Assembly (NCBI GenBank): GCA_951394045.1
Contig: OX595986.1
Span: 1,736,001 to 1,800,000, forward strand
DNA length: 64,000 nucleotides
DNA from: Nitzschia sp. DOCU1
Taxonomy: Eukaryota; Bacillariophyta; Bacillariophyceae; Bacillariales; Bacillariaceae
Direction of reading: 5' to 3'
Positions 55,381 to 64,000 of this stretch are shown here, in pieces (the first letter of the stretch is position 1; each line of letters starts with the position of its first letter). The position numbers were made by a program, and so were the translations under genes. The notes under the pieces were generated by a model. It searched no databases, was not told the DNA's origin, and was given only the letters and a program-made list of their open reading frames with translations.

Positions 55381-56664
55381 CTAGAGTCGAGGCACCGAAT
55401 GAAATGTTCCAGCAACCCGTTTGTGGATTAGAGATACGTCCCGTTGATCCTTCTCGGCAACGGCCGTCATCTTTTGTAGCTTTTGTCTGTGATCTTGAAG
55501 TACAGGCAAGAGTTGCTTGGTATCGGGAGCCCCGGATACGGAAATATTCTTGGCCACAGCTGTTGCCTGCGTTCGTGCCTTGTCTTGTAAGGAAATGAGG
55601 ACACCCCGGACCGATTCCACCTCTTTATTCAAGGCAGCGAGACGCTGCAACGCCTTGACCTCGTCCGGTTGCATCGGCTGGTTCATACACCGAGCAAGTT
55701 CGACCTTGCGCATTACATCCAAAAGGCGTTTTCGAAGAGCAGCGTGCTTTCGAACCTTGGCTTCGACTTCTTGAAGAGCTAACGTAGATCGCTCTTGGAT
55801 CATATCTTGACTTTTTTGCAGAACTGCAAACTGCGACGACATTTGATTGGCACGCTCCTGTTGCCAGCTAATGCGCGCTTGCAAGGCGACCGCACCCACC
55901 ATGGCTTGCGGGACGTAGCTTTGTGGATCCGGATTCTCCACTACTGCTTTCTTCCATTGCTTCTCGGACACTTGTGGAGGCCGAGCAGGTTCTAGAATGG
56001 TTCCCCCGTTCCCCATGCCATGCATCCATTGCAGTTGCCGTTGTTCGGGTGTGATGGGATTATAGACAATCGCCACAAACTTGGATTCTTCCTCGCCCCC
56101 TCCATTTGGAAGGGGCATTCCAGCATATGCAGCATTGAGGCGCTCCAATGCGGATCGGACTCGTTCGGCTTCTTGTCTCGCCGAGGCATCCATGTGAGCC
56201 TGAATGGCAGCTTGGGCAGGAATTTGTTGCTGTTGTTGTTGAGGTTGCCCCGCGGTGCCGGGTGCCGGGGCACCAAAGAAGGACGTATTAGTCGATCCAA
56301 ACATGGATGGAGCAGGAGCTGGAGTACCAAAGAGACTACTGGTGGAAGGAGTGCCGAAAAGACCACTGCTAGGAGCAGGAGAGGAGCCAAAGATGCTGCC
56401 AGAAGGAGCCGGTGATGATCCAAAAAATCCACCGCTAGGAGCAGGCGCTGGAGATGATCCAAAAATGCCACCAGACGGAGCAGGAGCCGGAGATCCAAAG
56501 GAAGGGGCAGGCGTAGATCCGAAAAATCCACTAGAAGGGGCGGGTGCTGGCGACGACCCGAACAAGCTCGGTGGAGCGGGAGCAGGGGTCGATCCAAATG
56601 CTGGCGCGGCGGGTGTCGCCGTCGCCGTGAATGTATGAGTCGTGTTTGCTCCCCAGGTAACCAT
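55381..56664 (-). CDS. NUP54: FG nucleoporin NUP54
   Basis: 427 residues from an ATG at 56664 (MVTWGANTTHTF). The N-terminal ~145 residues are an FG domain with 11 FG dipeptides in a Pro/Ala/Ser-rich background (for example LFGSSPAPAPSSGFFG). From ~185 comes the conserved Nup54 alpha/beta region, with FVAIVYNPITPEQRQLQWMH and VENPDPQSYVPQAMVGAVAL. The C-terminal half is a coiled coil (QAQ-poor, Leu/Glu/Lys-rich, such as LQKSQDMIQERSTLALQEVE). NUP54 pairs with NUP62 and NUP58 in the central channel of the nuclear pore, where FG repeats form the permeability barrier. The domain order and length match the family. Confidence 0.93.
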   Translation of the reverse strand: MVTWGANTTHTFTATATPAAPAFGSTPAPAPPSLFGSSPAPAPSSGFFGSTPAPSFGSPAPAPSGGIFGSSPAPAPSGGFFGSSPAPSGSIFGSSPAPSSGLFGTPSTSSLFGTPAPAPSMFGSTNTSFFGAPAPGTAGQPQQQQQQIPAQAAIQAHMDASARQEAERVRSALERLNAAYAGMPLPNGGGEEESKFVAIVYNPITPEQRQLQWMHGMGNGGTILEPARPPQVSEKQWKKAVVENPDPQSYVPQAMVGAVALQARISWQQERANQMSSQFAVLQKSQDMIQERSTLALQEVEAKVRKHAALRKRLLDVMRKVELARCMNQPMQPDEVKALQRLAALNKEVESVRGVLISLQDKARTQATAVAKNISVSGAPDTKQLLPVLQDHRQKLQKMTAVAEKDQRDVSLIHKRVAGTFHSVPRL

Positions 56665-57033
56665 TGTCTCCAACAACTACTTTGCCAAAGGAAGAATGTA
56701 ATCAGGGATGGAACTATGAACCAAAGTGAACCGACAGCGCGATGGGTGCCATGGTCGATGGGATGCTGTCCGAGCCCGTGGCGGTTGCGCCGCTATCGAG
56801 ATGGGAACATCAGCCAATGAAAGCGGTGCGATGCTCTCGTACCGCGGACGGGCGCAAGCAATTTTCTTCAAATCAAAGGAGTCGAGTCACGAACAATGTT
56901 CTAGAATCGAATGAATCGTTTGGGTTGTACCTGCTGCGTTATCTTCGCGGCAGTACACTCTAGCTAGACGGTGCAGTGGCCCCCTACTACTCTCAACATG
57001 ATTTTCTACATGTATTGTATTGTCCAGTGCTTT
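56665..57033. other. Intergenic region
   Basis: 369 bp between the NUP54 start and the glutaredoxin stop, both on the minus strand; it holds the NUP54 promoter. No other feature recognised. Confidence 0.45.
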
Positions 57034-57738
57034 CTATCTAGAGATTGGAGCCACCTTTGCTTGCTTTAAGAGTTCATCGAGTTGGCCAGATTCGGCCAAC
57101 GGGATAAGGCCAGGACCATCGTTGCATCCACCAATATATTTCTGTGCAATGAAGATGGACGGTACCGACGTACGCCTTGTTTTTCTGCCCAAGACTGCTC
57201 GAATCTCGTTCCCTCGGTTTCCTTCCAACTCATCGAGTTCGATAGTTTGGTAGGGGATTCCTTTTCCTTCTAGCAAGTCCTTGGCTCGCCGACAAAATGG
57301 ACAGGTGGTAAAGGAAAACATGGCAACTGGATTTCCTTCAATGAACGCGTCAATTTCTCTTTCCACTTGCTTCTCATCAAATTCTCCGGCAACAATGTCA
57401 GCGACAAATTGCTTGAAAGAATACCCAATGTCATTGCTGGCAATGAATTCGGAAAATTTATTGGCGAACGAGTCACTTTCACTCCATTCCATTGGTTCAC
57501 CCACTCTTCCTTTTTCATCCACTACGGAACTTTTCTCCACACGATCCGTCTCTAATAGGAATAGGAAGGATGCCACCTGGTCCAGGATGGGTCGTTTCAT
57601 TTCCTGGAGAAGGGTCATTGGTCTTGTGGTCGTCGGAAGGCGCCCTGGTGACGGAATGAACGCGTGTACGCCATTGTTTACTAGAAAGACGAGAGCAATC
57701 AATAGCAGGGCGGTTATTGGGGTATTTGAATGTTTCAT
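57034..57738 (-). CDS. Plastid-targeted glutaredoxin
   Basis: 234 residues from ATG 57738 (MKHSNTPITALLL). This start is chosen over the longer open frame because it begins with an ideal signal peptide ending VHA-FIPSPGRLP, the diatom plastid motif with Phe at the cleavage point. A ~85-residue linker of unknown role (~50-135) precedes the glutaredoxin domain. The domain has FSFTTCPFCRRAKDLL with the CPFC active site (near the classical CPYC), SVPSIFIAQKYIGGCND with the cis-Pro and glutathione-binding GG. It should reduce protein or glutathione mixed disulfides in the plastid. A promoter element shared with the next gene lies 121 bp upstream. Confidence 0.92.
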   Translation of the reverse strand: MKHSNTPITALLLIALVFLVNNGVHAFIPSPGRLPTTTRPMTLLQEMKRPILDQVASFLFLLETDRVEKSSVVDEKGRVGEPMEWSESDSFANKFSEFIASNDIGYSFKQFVADIVAGEFDEKQVEREIDAFIEGNPVAMFSFTTCPFCRRAKDLLEGKGIPYQTIELDELEGNRGNEIRAVLGRKTRRTSVPSIFIAQKYIGGCNDGPGLIPLAESGQLDELLKQAKVAPISR

Positions 57739-58132
57739 TGTCAAACAAAAACGAAGCGATGGAAAACCCTCTAAAAATATGATTGAATCATCGAAAATAT
57801 GAAAAAGTTGACGAAGTGGCTGTTTGTCGTGTTTTTGCGCGAGATGACCGAAGATCGCTGACGTAAGCAACTTTTGATCCCACCGACCCTCATTTTTCTG
57901 CCGCCACCGATCACCCTCCGGGAGCAGCGCGATAGTTGACTGCCAACTTTTACTACCGACAATAAAAGGAACAGAAAGGAGATGGTCAAACTCTAAAATC
58001 CCGCAGCAACGGTATCGTACAGATCCGAGCTACTACTAACTACTCCGGAGTAGCATATTGCCGTCTATTATATAAGATGTTGTCATATAGTTGGCATTGA
58101 TTCAGAATACTGGAGCGATTGATTCGATAGTC
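57739..58132. other. Promoter region of the glutaredoxin gene
   Basis: 394 bp between two minus-strand genes. It contains copy 1 of the shared element (57859-57933, listed separately) and a perfect 12-bp palindrome TACTCCGGAGTA at 58041-58052. Confidence 0.5.
57859..57933 (+). repeat. Shared intergenic element, copy 1
   Basis: Begins TGACGTAAGCAACTT and continues GATCCCACCGACCCTCATTT, then a diverged part ending GGAGCAGCGCGAT. It aligns with 60003-60065 over its whole length with a few small gaps. TGACGTAA is a CRE/bZIP-type core. It lies 121 bp upstream of the glutaredoxin ATG, pointing away from the gene. Confidence 0.8.
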
Positions 58133-59791
58133 TCAAACAAGTCGGTCTTTGACGTACGTTTCTGCAAACAATCTTGTCCGCGGCAGGATGTGTGCCTTCC
58201 AGAATGCTTCCAAAGAATCTTCTTGTTTCGCTGTGCTGGTTGCCCCGGTAGCTTCCATCAGCGGAAGGCGCCGATTGACCCCAGCACTGTAGTTCCACAT
58301 GCAGTGCTTCAATACTCGCTCCAACCATGCGCGCCTGTCGTTGGGCGACGCAGGAATTGTTCCCAGGTTATGGTTGATAGTTAGATCAGTGAGTTGTGTG
58401 CAACTGCTATCAACGAATTCTGGTTGAGAAATCAATCCATCGAGAACAGAGGAGCAATGAAAGTCCACACCTTCAATCGTAATGTCCATCAGCACCAAGC
58501 TACTCAAACCATTTTCGGCCAATGACTGAACTCGTGCTGTACTTTGACGTATGGCGGTCTGATGAATCAACTTTGGTATCATGGACCATCGCAGACTCGT
58601 CATGCCATCCAGAAGGCAGTTTTCCACTCGTTGACGGACGGTATCTGGAACATCGCAGTCATTCTCAAACCTCTTGTCCCAAACTTGGGCGTATGCGCGA
58701 AGCATTGTCATGTCACAGCCCATTCCCCCGTACCTCTCTCGCACCATCATGGACCATATCATGACTTGATGGTCTTCTAGCAATTTGTCGAGACCAGGCT
58801 GATGATATGACTCCAACGACGGTGAATCACCAGTTTTCTCACAAACTTGCTCCTCGTTCCTGTTCAAATGATCTTGCCAAGGACAAGACGCTATTTCATA
58901 AATGGCGCAAAGGACTTTGGTAATTAGCATTTGATTGGGCTCAAAGTCTTTGGAATGCGCCACCATGAGCCATATTAGCAGCGGGAAAGAGGGATGCATG
59001 GACGAGTCCTCTAAAATAATGATTGGGAGACGTCGAAGTAGGTCACCCAATGACTTGTCCGCCAGCTCCATGGCGACGCGAACAGCCGGCAATGGTCTGC
59101 GTCGGCGAATAGATTTTTGCAGTATTGACTTGAGAACAGGAACGGACAATCTGGAATGGCGACGTACCAAACGAACTTTTGCCGGTGAAGAAGGAATTTC
59201 AGAGCTCAGGGATACATCAATCAACACAGGACTTTCACCATCTATGCCCCCGTCCAATGCAGGACCAGATTGCTTCTTGAATTTGAGCTGAACGGTGGTG
59301 CCCCATTGAACGTTGCTTTGCTGGGAAAGACCAGGATATGTGCTGTAGCATGTAAGACTCAAAGACCCATCGGCATTCAAATGAAATCTCTGAGCAAGTT
59401 TAGTTCCGGTGTTGGTCGAAAACACCTTGGCGGATCGTTTCATCATGTGGGAAAACGTATTGGCAGCATGGTCGTCCTTGTTGCCTCGGGTAAGAGGATG
59501 AACAGCTGTCGACGCATGGTCGTTAGCCTCTTCGGCTGGAACTTTGACGTTTTCTTCTAGATGACAAGCTCTTTCTTGAGGGGATTTGTCAACTTTATCA
59601 TTGGATGCCGACAATATGCAAAGGTCCAGGTGGGCATTGATATTTTTCTCTGGAACCTGTCGTCCACACCCGGCCGGACAAGGAACAAATCGGCTGGACA
59701 CTTCCTGTCGTGGCTTCTTTTTCGTGTGGCTTCCCATCAACACTGCAAAAGCATTTTGCAATGGTTTCGCGGGAGGTGTCGATCGCTTCAT
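58133..59791 (-). CDS. UBZ-type zinc-finger protein, unknown function
   Basis: 552 residues from a clear ATG. The N-terminus is basic (SHTKKKPRQE). A single zinc finger at ~36-58, FVPCPAGCGRQVPEKNINAH followed by LDLC, has the C-C-H-C spacing of Rad18-type UBZ fingers that bind ubiquitin. After a low-complexity linker, a large domain (~150-550) contains SVPVLKSILQKSIRRRRPLP, LLRRLPIIILEDSSMHP, FPLLIWLMVAHSKDF and RAWLERVLKHCMWNY. I cannot name this domain. UBZ fingers usually sit in DNA-damage proteins (RAD18, SNM1, WRNIP1), so a genome-maintenance role is a reasonable inference only. Its promoter contains copy 2 of the element found upstream of the glutaredoxin. Confidence 0.75.
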   Translation of the reverse strand: MKRSTPPAKPLQNAFAVLMGSHTKKKPRQEVSSRFVPCPAGCGRQVPEKNINAHLDLCILSASNDKVDKSPQERACHLEENVKVPAEEANDHASTAVHPLTRGNKDDHAANTFSHMMKRSAKVFSTNTGTKLAQRFHLNADGSLSLTCYSTYPGLSQQSNVQWGTTVQLKFKKQSGPALDGGIDGESPVLIDVSLSSEIPSSPAKVRLVRRHSRLSVPVLKSILQKSIRRRRPLPAVRVAMELADKSLGDLLRRLPIIILEDSSMHPSFPLLIWLMVAHSKDFEPNQMLITKVLCAIYEIASCPWQDHLNRNEEQVCEKTGDSPSLESYHQPGLDKLLEDHQVMIWSMMVRERYGGMGCDMTMLRAYAQVWDKRFENDCDVPDTVRQRVENCLLDGMTSLRWSMIPKLIHQTAIRQSTARVQSLAENGLSSLVLMDITIEGVDFHCSSVLDGLISQPEFVDSSCTQLTDLTINHNLGTIPASPNDRRAWLERVLKHCMWNYSAGVNRRLPLMEATGATSTAKQEDSLEAFWKAHILPRTRLFAETYVKDRLV

Positions 59792-60259
59792 GCCTTAGGC
59801 GTTGTCATTCTCAGTTTCCAGCAAGAGGAAAGTTTGGAAAGGCAAAACCTCTGACCGTCTATGGATATTTTTGGAGGGGCGGGGAGTACATGGGACCTGC
59901 ATTGCACGCCGATGGCCAAAGTGTTTCCGTTCGATCGAATCGAAACGACCCTTCCGACTACTCCAAGGTGCTGACTGTCTGTCTGTCTATACGATCGACG
60001 AATGACGTAAGCAACTTAGATCCCACCGACCCTCATTTTTTGCCTCCATGCGATAGGAGCGCGATGTCTCTCTGTCATGAAGATGACCAAAGGACTCTCA
60101 TCGCTCTGATCGTCACCATCGCACCATGACCACCCCTGTCCTCTTTCTGAAAATTACAGCACCATTAGAATCCTTCAGTAACTACGAGAAATTTTTTCCT
60201 TCTAAAGGGCTGAGTGATTATCTATCTTGCCCAAGACCAAAGCCGCCTATACCTAATTG
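59792..60259. other. Divergent promoter region
   Basis: 468 bp between the UBZ gene (minus) and the amidohydrolase gene (plus). It contains copy 2 of the shared element at 60003-60065. No coding signal. Confidence 0.5.
60003..60065 (+). repeat. Shared intergenic element, copy 2
   Basis: Begins TGACGTAAGCAACTT, then GATCCCACCGACCCTCATTT after a two-base gap, and ends GGAGCGCGAT; it matches 57859-57933. It lies 211 bp upstream of the UBZ gene ATG (same orientation relative to that gene as copy 1 has to the glutaredoxin) and ~195 bp upstream of the amidohydrolase ATG. Confidence 0.8.
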
Positions 60260-61249
60260 ATGGTTTTCATGCACTTGTCGGCATTCCGCTCATTTGTACC
60301 ACTCGTTTTGGCCGCGAACTTGCCTCTGCGAACATTCGCCATGGTAAACAACAACAAACTGGTTATCGATTCGCACCTTCATGTCTGGGCTAGTTCCAAG
60401 GAAGCATCCTCGGGGTTTCCATATGCAGAAGGTCAAGGTCCTCCCGACTCGCTGAAAGATGCCGCTTCTACATCTCGCTTGTTGGAAAAGATGCAGGCGA
60501 ATGGTGTCGACGGAGCATTGATCGTCCAACCAATCAACCATAAATTTGATCATTCCTATGTCATTGCAGCGATGAAAGAACATCCCGACCGTTTCAAGGG
60601 AATGCTTCTGCACGATCCATCCTTATCGGCAGAGCAAGCAGTATCAACCCTGGAGGACCTGGCCTTAAAAGGTTTCGTCGGTGTGCGTTTCAATCCTTAT
60701 TTATGGCCAAAGGTGGGTGAAAGTAAGTGGAAGCCAATGTCAACTCCCGGAGAAGGTGGTCTAGCTGTCTTTAAGCGCTGTGGTGAACTGCGGATGCCAG
60801 TAGGTGTCATGTGTTTTCAAGGCCTACAACTGCACTATGAGGACATTCTCGAGTTATTAAACTCATCACCGGAAACAACACTGATTCTGGATCACTTTGG
60901 ATTCACGTCGCTGACACCCGAAGGCGACAAGGCGTTTGAGCAGCTACTACGTTTGGCGAAATATCCACAAGTCGTGGTCAAAATTTCCGCACTATTCCGT
61001 TTAAAGGACGAGGCGCCTTCTTTCGCTCGGGTCAAATCAGAACGGTTTGAGCCATTGCTCGCAGCCATTGGCCCGGATCGGTTAATGTTTGGTACGGACT
61101 TTCCCTTTGTGTTGGAGCAGAATCCAGAGTATGGAGGGACTAAAAGTTTGGTCAGCTCTTGGCTGGAAGATGAAAACGCTAGAGAAATGGTAATGGGCGC
61201 GACGGCAGCAAAATGTTTTGGACCTTGGGGATTCAAGAGCGTAGCGTAG
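60260..61249 (+). CDS. Amidohydrolase-family (TIM-barrel) hydrolase
   Basis: 329 residues from ATG 60260. The first ~30 residues are hydrophobic and may be a signal or presequence (FRSFVPLVLAANLPLRTFAM); an internal Met at ~30 (MVNNNKLVIDSHLHVW) could start a cytosolic form. The catalytic domain has the metal-binding HxH in DSHLHVW, FVGVRFNPYLWP on strand 4-5, LILDHFG with a metal-ligand His, and FGTDFPF with the catalytic Asp near the end. This is the amidohydrolase-2 group, which includes decarboxylases and lactonases acting on aromatic acids and lactones. The substrate cannot be deduced. Confidence 0.88.
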   Translation: MVFMHLSAFRSFVPLVLAANLPLRTFAMVNNNKLVIDSHLHVWASSKEASSGFPYAEGQGPPDSLKDAASTSRLLEKMQANGVDGALIVQPINHKFDHSYVIAAMKEHPDRFKGMLLHDPSLSAEQAVSTLEDLALKGFVGVRFNPYLWPKVGESKWKPMSTPGEGGLAVFKRCGELRMPVGVMCFQGLQLHYEDILELLNSSPETTLILDHFGFTSLTPEGDKAFEQLLRLAKYPQVVVKISALFRLKDEAPSFARVKSERFEPLLAAIGPDRLMFGTDFPFVLEQNPEYGGTKSLVSSWLEDENAREMVMGATAAKCFGPWGFKSVA

Positions 61250-61661
61250 AAGACGAAAGTGATACATAAAGACGCAACAACTAGAGCTTCTAATAGGAAA
61301 CATTTGATAAGTATAAAGTATATTTTTCTATTTGTTTTACAGGTGATAACCACAAGGCATTCGCTGGCCCATTTCAATAGGCGGCGTTGCCTGCACATAT
61401 ATTAATTTTCAATTTGCTTTCTTGTGCGACTCGATGTTTGTTATTGAGTGCGTATGACACTTGGTCTGTTTAACGCAAAAATAGGAGTCGTCTCCATATA
61501 AATGCACACATGAGATTGTGGGAGGCCGGTCTGGCCTCAACCAAATGCTCGAGTACTTCCGAAACTGGAAGTTGTAACAAAGTTGTCGACGTACTCTCGA
61601 CGCAACAACTCGAAAAGTGGAGACAAGATGAAACGCTCATCTGTTGCTTTGAACTCCATCA
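61250..61661. other. Convergent 3' intergenic region
   Basis: 412 bp between the amidohydrolase and DUF6824 stops. It should hold both 3' UTRs. No feature recognised. Confidence 0.45.
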
Positions 61662-62825
61662 TCATGCTCCCTCTTCCTGGGCGGCCTTCTTTCTCAAGAA
61701 TCGGGCGCGCTTGGCAGCTCGCTTCTCTGGATCGTCGTCCTCTCGAAGCGCTTGGGAAGCCTTCCGACGGGCAACGATATTGGGAACCTCGTACCACCCA
61801 TTCTTGTCCTTTTCCAGGAAACGCCCCTTGTAGCTGTGAACGTAGTCAACGAGGCACTGGGACAGGGCCGTCTTTTCGTCCTTGTTCTCCCCGATGCTGA
61901 GGTACCAGGTACGAAGGTTCTTGACTTCTTCACGGTACCTTTTGTTCCCAGGGTGGTGGTTGCTTCGACCACCCCGGCCAAGAAGAACGTCGTTCTGCTT
62001 TGGCTCCAAGTACTGCTTGACTTCAGGCACGACCTTCTTGCGTGGCTTTCGCTTCCTCTTCTTCTTTCCATCTTGTGCAGCAGAGGCAACTTCATGGAAA
62101 ACGGCATCTCCCATGATTTGCTCTTCTTCACCCTCTTCCTCGAGGTCTGGAAGCTCAAACGCTTCAGAAGTCACTGGCTCCATCGGAAGAGCAGCGGGCT
62201 TTTCATTGTTGCTGTCAGAAGCCGTGGGTGAGGCAATCTGCGGAGGCATCAGCTGCATTTGAGAGAAGAACATGTTGTCCCAGTCAGTTCTGACAGGAGG
62301 AAGTGCCACAGAGAGATCAGAGACGACGCTTTCTTGTGAAAGAGAGATTTCGGAAGCGGGGCCAGCAGCGAGAATGTCGCTATTGATCGAGACGTCCACA
62401 TGAGGTCCAAGAATTCCCGTTGCCATCCAATCGCGGCTGGACAAGACTGCTTGCAGAGACTCTTTCATCTGGTTGTTGTCGGGCTGAGGAGCCGGAGTAA
62501 CAACGAATGTGGGGATCGTCTTCTTGGGTGATGCCGACGAGTCGTCCTTGGGCTCGGGCTTGGTGAACTTCATCTGCCAATCATTGCTAGCAAACATTTG
62601 AGAGAATGTGTCCTTGCTCTTGAAGAGGGACGGGACATCAAAGCTTGGCAAGGAGTTATCCTTGGAGAGAAAAGGGCTGGCAACGTCCGATGGCAAGGGA
62701 AATTCCTGGCTCAGGAATTTACCAAAGTCAATGGAGGAAAACACATTGGCGCAATCGTTGCAAGTGGCGCACGATTCAGATTCTTGAGTGAGGTTGATGG
62801 GTGTTTCGGTTTGTTGTTCCATCAT
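61662..62825 (-). CDS. DUF6824-type protein with long disordered N-terminus
   Basis: 387 residues from the ATG pair at 62825 (MMEQQTETPINL); the open frame continues upstream only to a TTG. The first ~260 residues are low-complexity, acidic and rich in Ser, Pro and Gln, as in activation-type regions. A basic KKRKRKPRKK at ~270 could be a nuclear signal. The DUF6824 domain follows (~285-375) with NDVLLGRGGRSNHHPGNKRY, REEVKNLRTWYLS, FLEKDKNGWYEVPNIVARRK and ASQALRE, then a basic tail. The GRGG..NHHPGN core is intact. The layout (acidic, NLS, basic domain) suggests a nuclear regulatory protein, which is inference. A second member starts ~960 bp upstream on the same strand. Confidence 0.87.
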   Translation of the reverse strand: MMEQQTETPINLTQESESCATCNDCANVFSSIDFGKFLSQEFPLPSDVASPFLSKDNSLPSFDVPSLFKSKDTFSQMFASNDWQMKFTKPEPKDDSSASPKKTIPTFVVTPAPQPDNNQMKESLQAVLSSRDWMATGILGPHVDVSINSDILAAGPASEISLSQESVVSDLSVALPPVRTDWDNMFFSQMQLMPPQIASPTASDSNNEKPAALPMEPVTSEAFELPDLEEEGEEEQIMGDAVFHEVASAAQDGKKKRKRKPRKKVVPEVKQYLEPKQNDVLLGRGGRSNHHPGNKRYREEVKNLRTWYLSIGENKDEKTALSQCLVDYVHSYKGRFLEKDKNGWYEVPNIVARRKASQALREDDDPEKRAAKRARFLRKKAAQEEGA

Positions 62826-63786
62826 GATGTTGGAAGTCTTGTGATTGCTATCGAACGTTTGGCTTGTAGATAACAAAGTGCTAACCAGAAGCCATAGCCT
62901 CAAGGCCGATGGTATGTGAATGAGGATCAAAGGTCGTCAATCAAGAATGATCGATGAAATGATGCCCGATTCCAATTTATGAGCGCAATGGCCGCAGCTT
63001 ATCTTGCGCCACTTATCGCGGAGCTCATCACGGGAGAAAAACGACAAATTTCAGTATTGCCTCGTCACCTCTACCGAACAAAAGTGAAGCCCAGTAGAAA
63101 AGCTACACATGTCCTACGGGCGAATTTTCTGGTAGCATCTCTACGGAAGAATACGTAGAAATCAATGCACGTTTGAAGTTCGTCGTCGTTCGAGGAATTC
63201 CTCTTCATTTTTTGATGCCGATCTTTAGCGATCGGCTCTGAAAGCATTCCGACGTGTTCTTTGTACACGCAACCCCCAGAATAGCCGATTGTTCCGGAGG
63301 GAATTTAGTAAGTCGTAGTTGGGTGGTTGTGCGTTGCACGTGCTTTGAGGATTGGCACGTCCACTGGACAGAGCCAGGACCATGGCGCATTCCTTTCACC
63401 CGGGTCGATGAGCAGACGGCCAAAGACTTGCTGCCGACGTCGACCCGCTACTAGGAGCTATTGCGATCAGCGACTAACTCAACCGCAAGAAGCAAGTTCC
63501 ACCAACAGTGGCCGACGGAGGAAGAAAACCACAAGCTCTCTAGGTAGCTGTGGTTAGATTGATCGCGATGGCTCTTCTGGTCGTCACGAGAATGAGTGAT
63601 TCACAAGCAACGATCGCCATTAACTTTCAAAAATGAGATATTCAACCAGCAGGAGCGCAAGGTGTAGTATCCTTTTAATGGAACCCGAGTCTCCTAATAT
63701 TAAACGTATACTTCTTTAAATATACCACATTGATAGCAAGTCGAATGAGAAAATGGCCATGATGCACGTCCGGTCAAGGCTATCGA
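62826..63786. other. Interval between two DUF6824 genes
   Basis: 961 bp containing the promoter and 5' UTR of the 61.7-62.8 kb gene and the 3' UTR of the gene at the right edge. A plus-strand frame at 63254-63454 looks mildly protein-like but has no ATG. Nothing else recognised. Confidence 0.45.
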
Positions 63787-64000
63787 CTAAACAGCCAGGG
63801 TTGGGATCTTCGATGTATTGCCTGCCTTGGCGGAACCGCTGGTACTACTTCCCGGTGACATTCTGGACTTCCCCTGTCCATATTTCTCTCGCTTGGCGGC
63901 TCTAGCTTCTTCGGTATTATTCTCCCGTAATGCTTGTCCGACCTTTCTTCTCGCCATGATGTTTGGCACGATATAATATCTTCCACTAGCCGTATCGCGT
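63787..64000 (-). CDS. DUF6824-type protein, C-terminal fragment at edge
   Basis: The last 70 codons of a minus-strand gene that enters from the right edge. It reads GRYYIVPNIMARRKVGQALR, which matches the end of the DUF6824 domain of the neighbouring gene (WYEVPNIVARRKASQALRE), then a basic tail (KREKYGQGKSRMSPGSST) to a TAG. The start and the GRGG core lie outside the window. With the gene at 61.7 kb this makes a same-strand pair, probably a tandem duplication. Confidence 0.8.
   Translation of the reverse strand, partial: RDTASGRYYIVPNIMARRKVGQALRENNTEEARAAKREKYGQGKSRMSPGSSTSGSAKAGNTSKIPTLAV

Noticed and set aside
63254..63454. 66-codon plus-strand frame between DUF6824 genes
   Set aside because: It starts with GTG and has no ATG, no splice partner and no recognised homology.

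Overview
The window reads as nuclear DNA of a photosynthetic stramenopile, most likely a diatom. Genes are compact and sit on both strands with short gaps. Spliceosomal introns are short, mostly 61-125 bp, with GT..AG ends. Several proteins start with a signal peptide followed by an aromatic residue (for example VHA-FIP in the glutaredoxin and ALS-FRP in the RAP protein), the bipartite pre-sequence used for plastids of red-algal secondary origin. Three genes carry the diatom-abundant GRG..NHxGN..(Y/F)R domain (DUF6824). No transposon, CRISPR array, tRNA or rRNA was recognised.

Layout. 1-10 kb: a partial coiled-coil gene, an LRR-like protein, an ankyrin membrane protein, a small spliced gene, and a Nod19/DOMON secreted protein. 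10-17 kb: a tiny secreted protein with ambiguous splicing and a structured downstream region, a spliced kelch protein, a four-exon DUF6824 protein, and a very acidic plastid-type protein. 17-31 kb: a six-exon TMEM94-type P-type-ATPase-like protein, an SLC13-type transporter with four RCK_C domains and an ACT domain, and DNA topoisomerase II. 31-43 kb: a type II membrane glycosyltransferase, the spliceosomal helicase BRR2, a two-HMG-box protein, and a PCH2/TRIP13 AAA+ ATPase. 43-48 kb: a decayed RAP-domain paralogue next to an intact plastid RAP protein with nine exact 111-bp repeat units. 48-64 kb: a two-RRM protein, mitochondrial uS9, COQ3, an orphan membrane protein, a double NTF2-like protein, NUP54, a plastid glutaredoxin, a UBZ zinc-finger protein, an amidohydrolase, and two neighbouring DUF6824 genes, the last cut by the window edge.

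Most genes are unrelated housekeeping functions (splicing, topology, nuclear pore, ubiquinone, mitochondrial translation), so this is ordinary mixed eukaryotic chromosome and not a functional cluster. Exon joins given here come from reading splice sites by eye; they are supported where the join restores a conserved family motif (TOP2, TMEM94, SLC13, kelch, HMG, RRM, DUF6824). The most unusual items are the SLC13 transporter with an embedded ACT domain, the RAP locus with a fresh 222-bp duplication beside a collapsed paralogue, a ~65-75 bp intergenic element shared by two promoters, and the ambiguous 3' end of the tiny gene at 10.2 kb.
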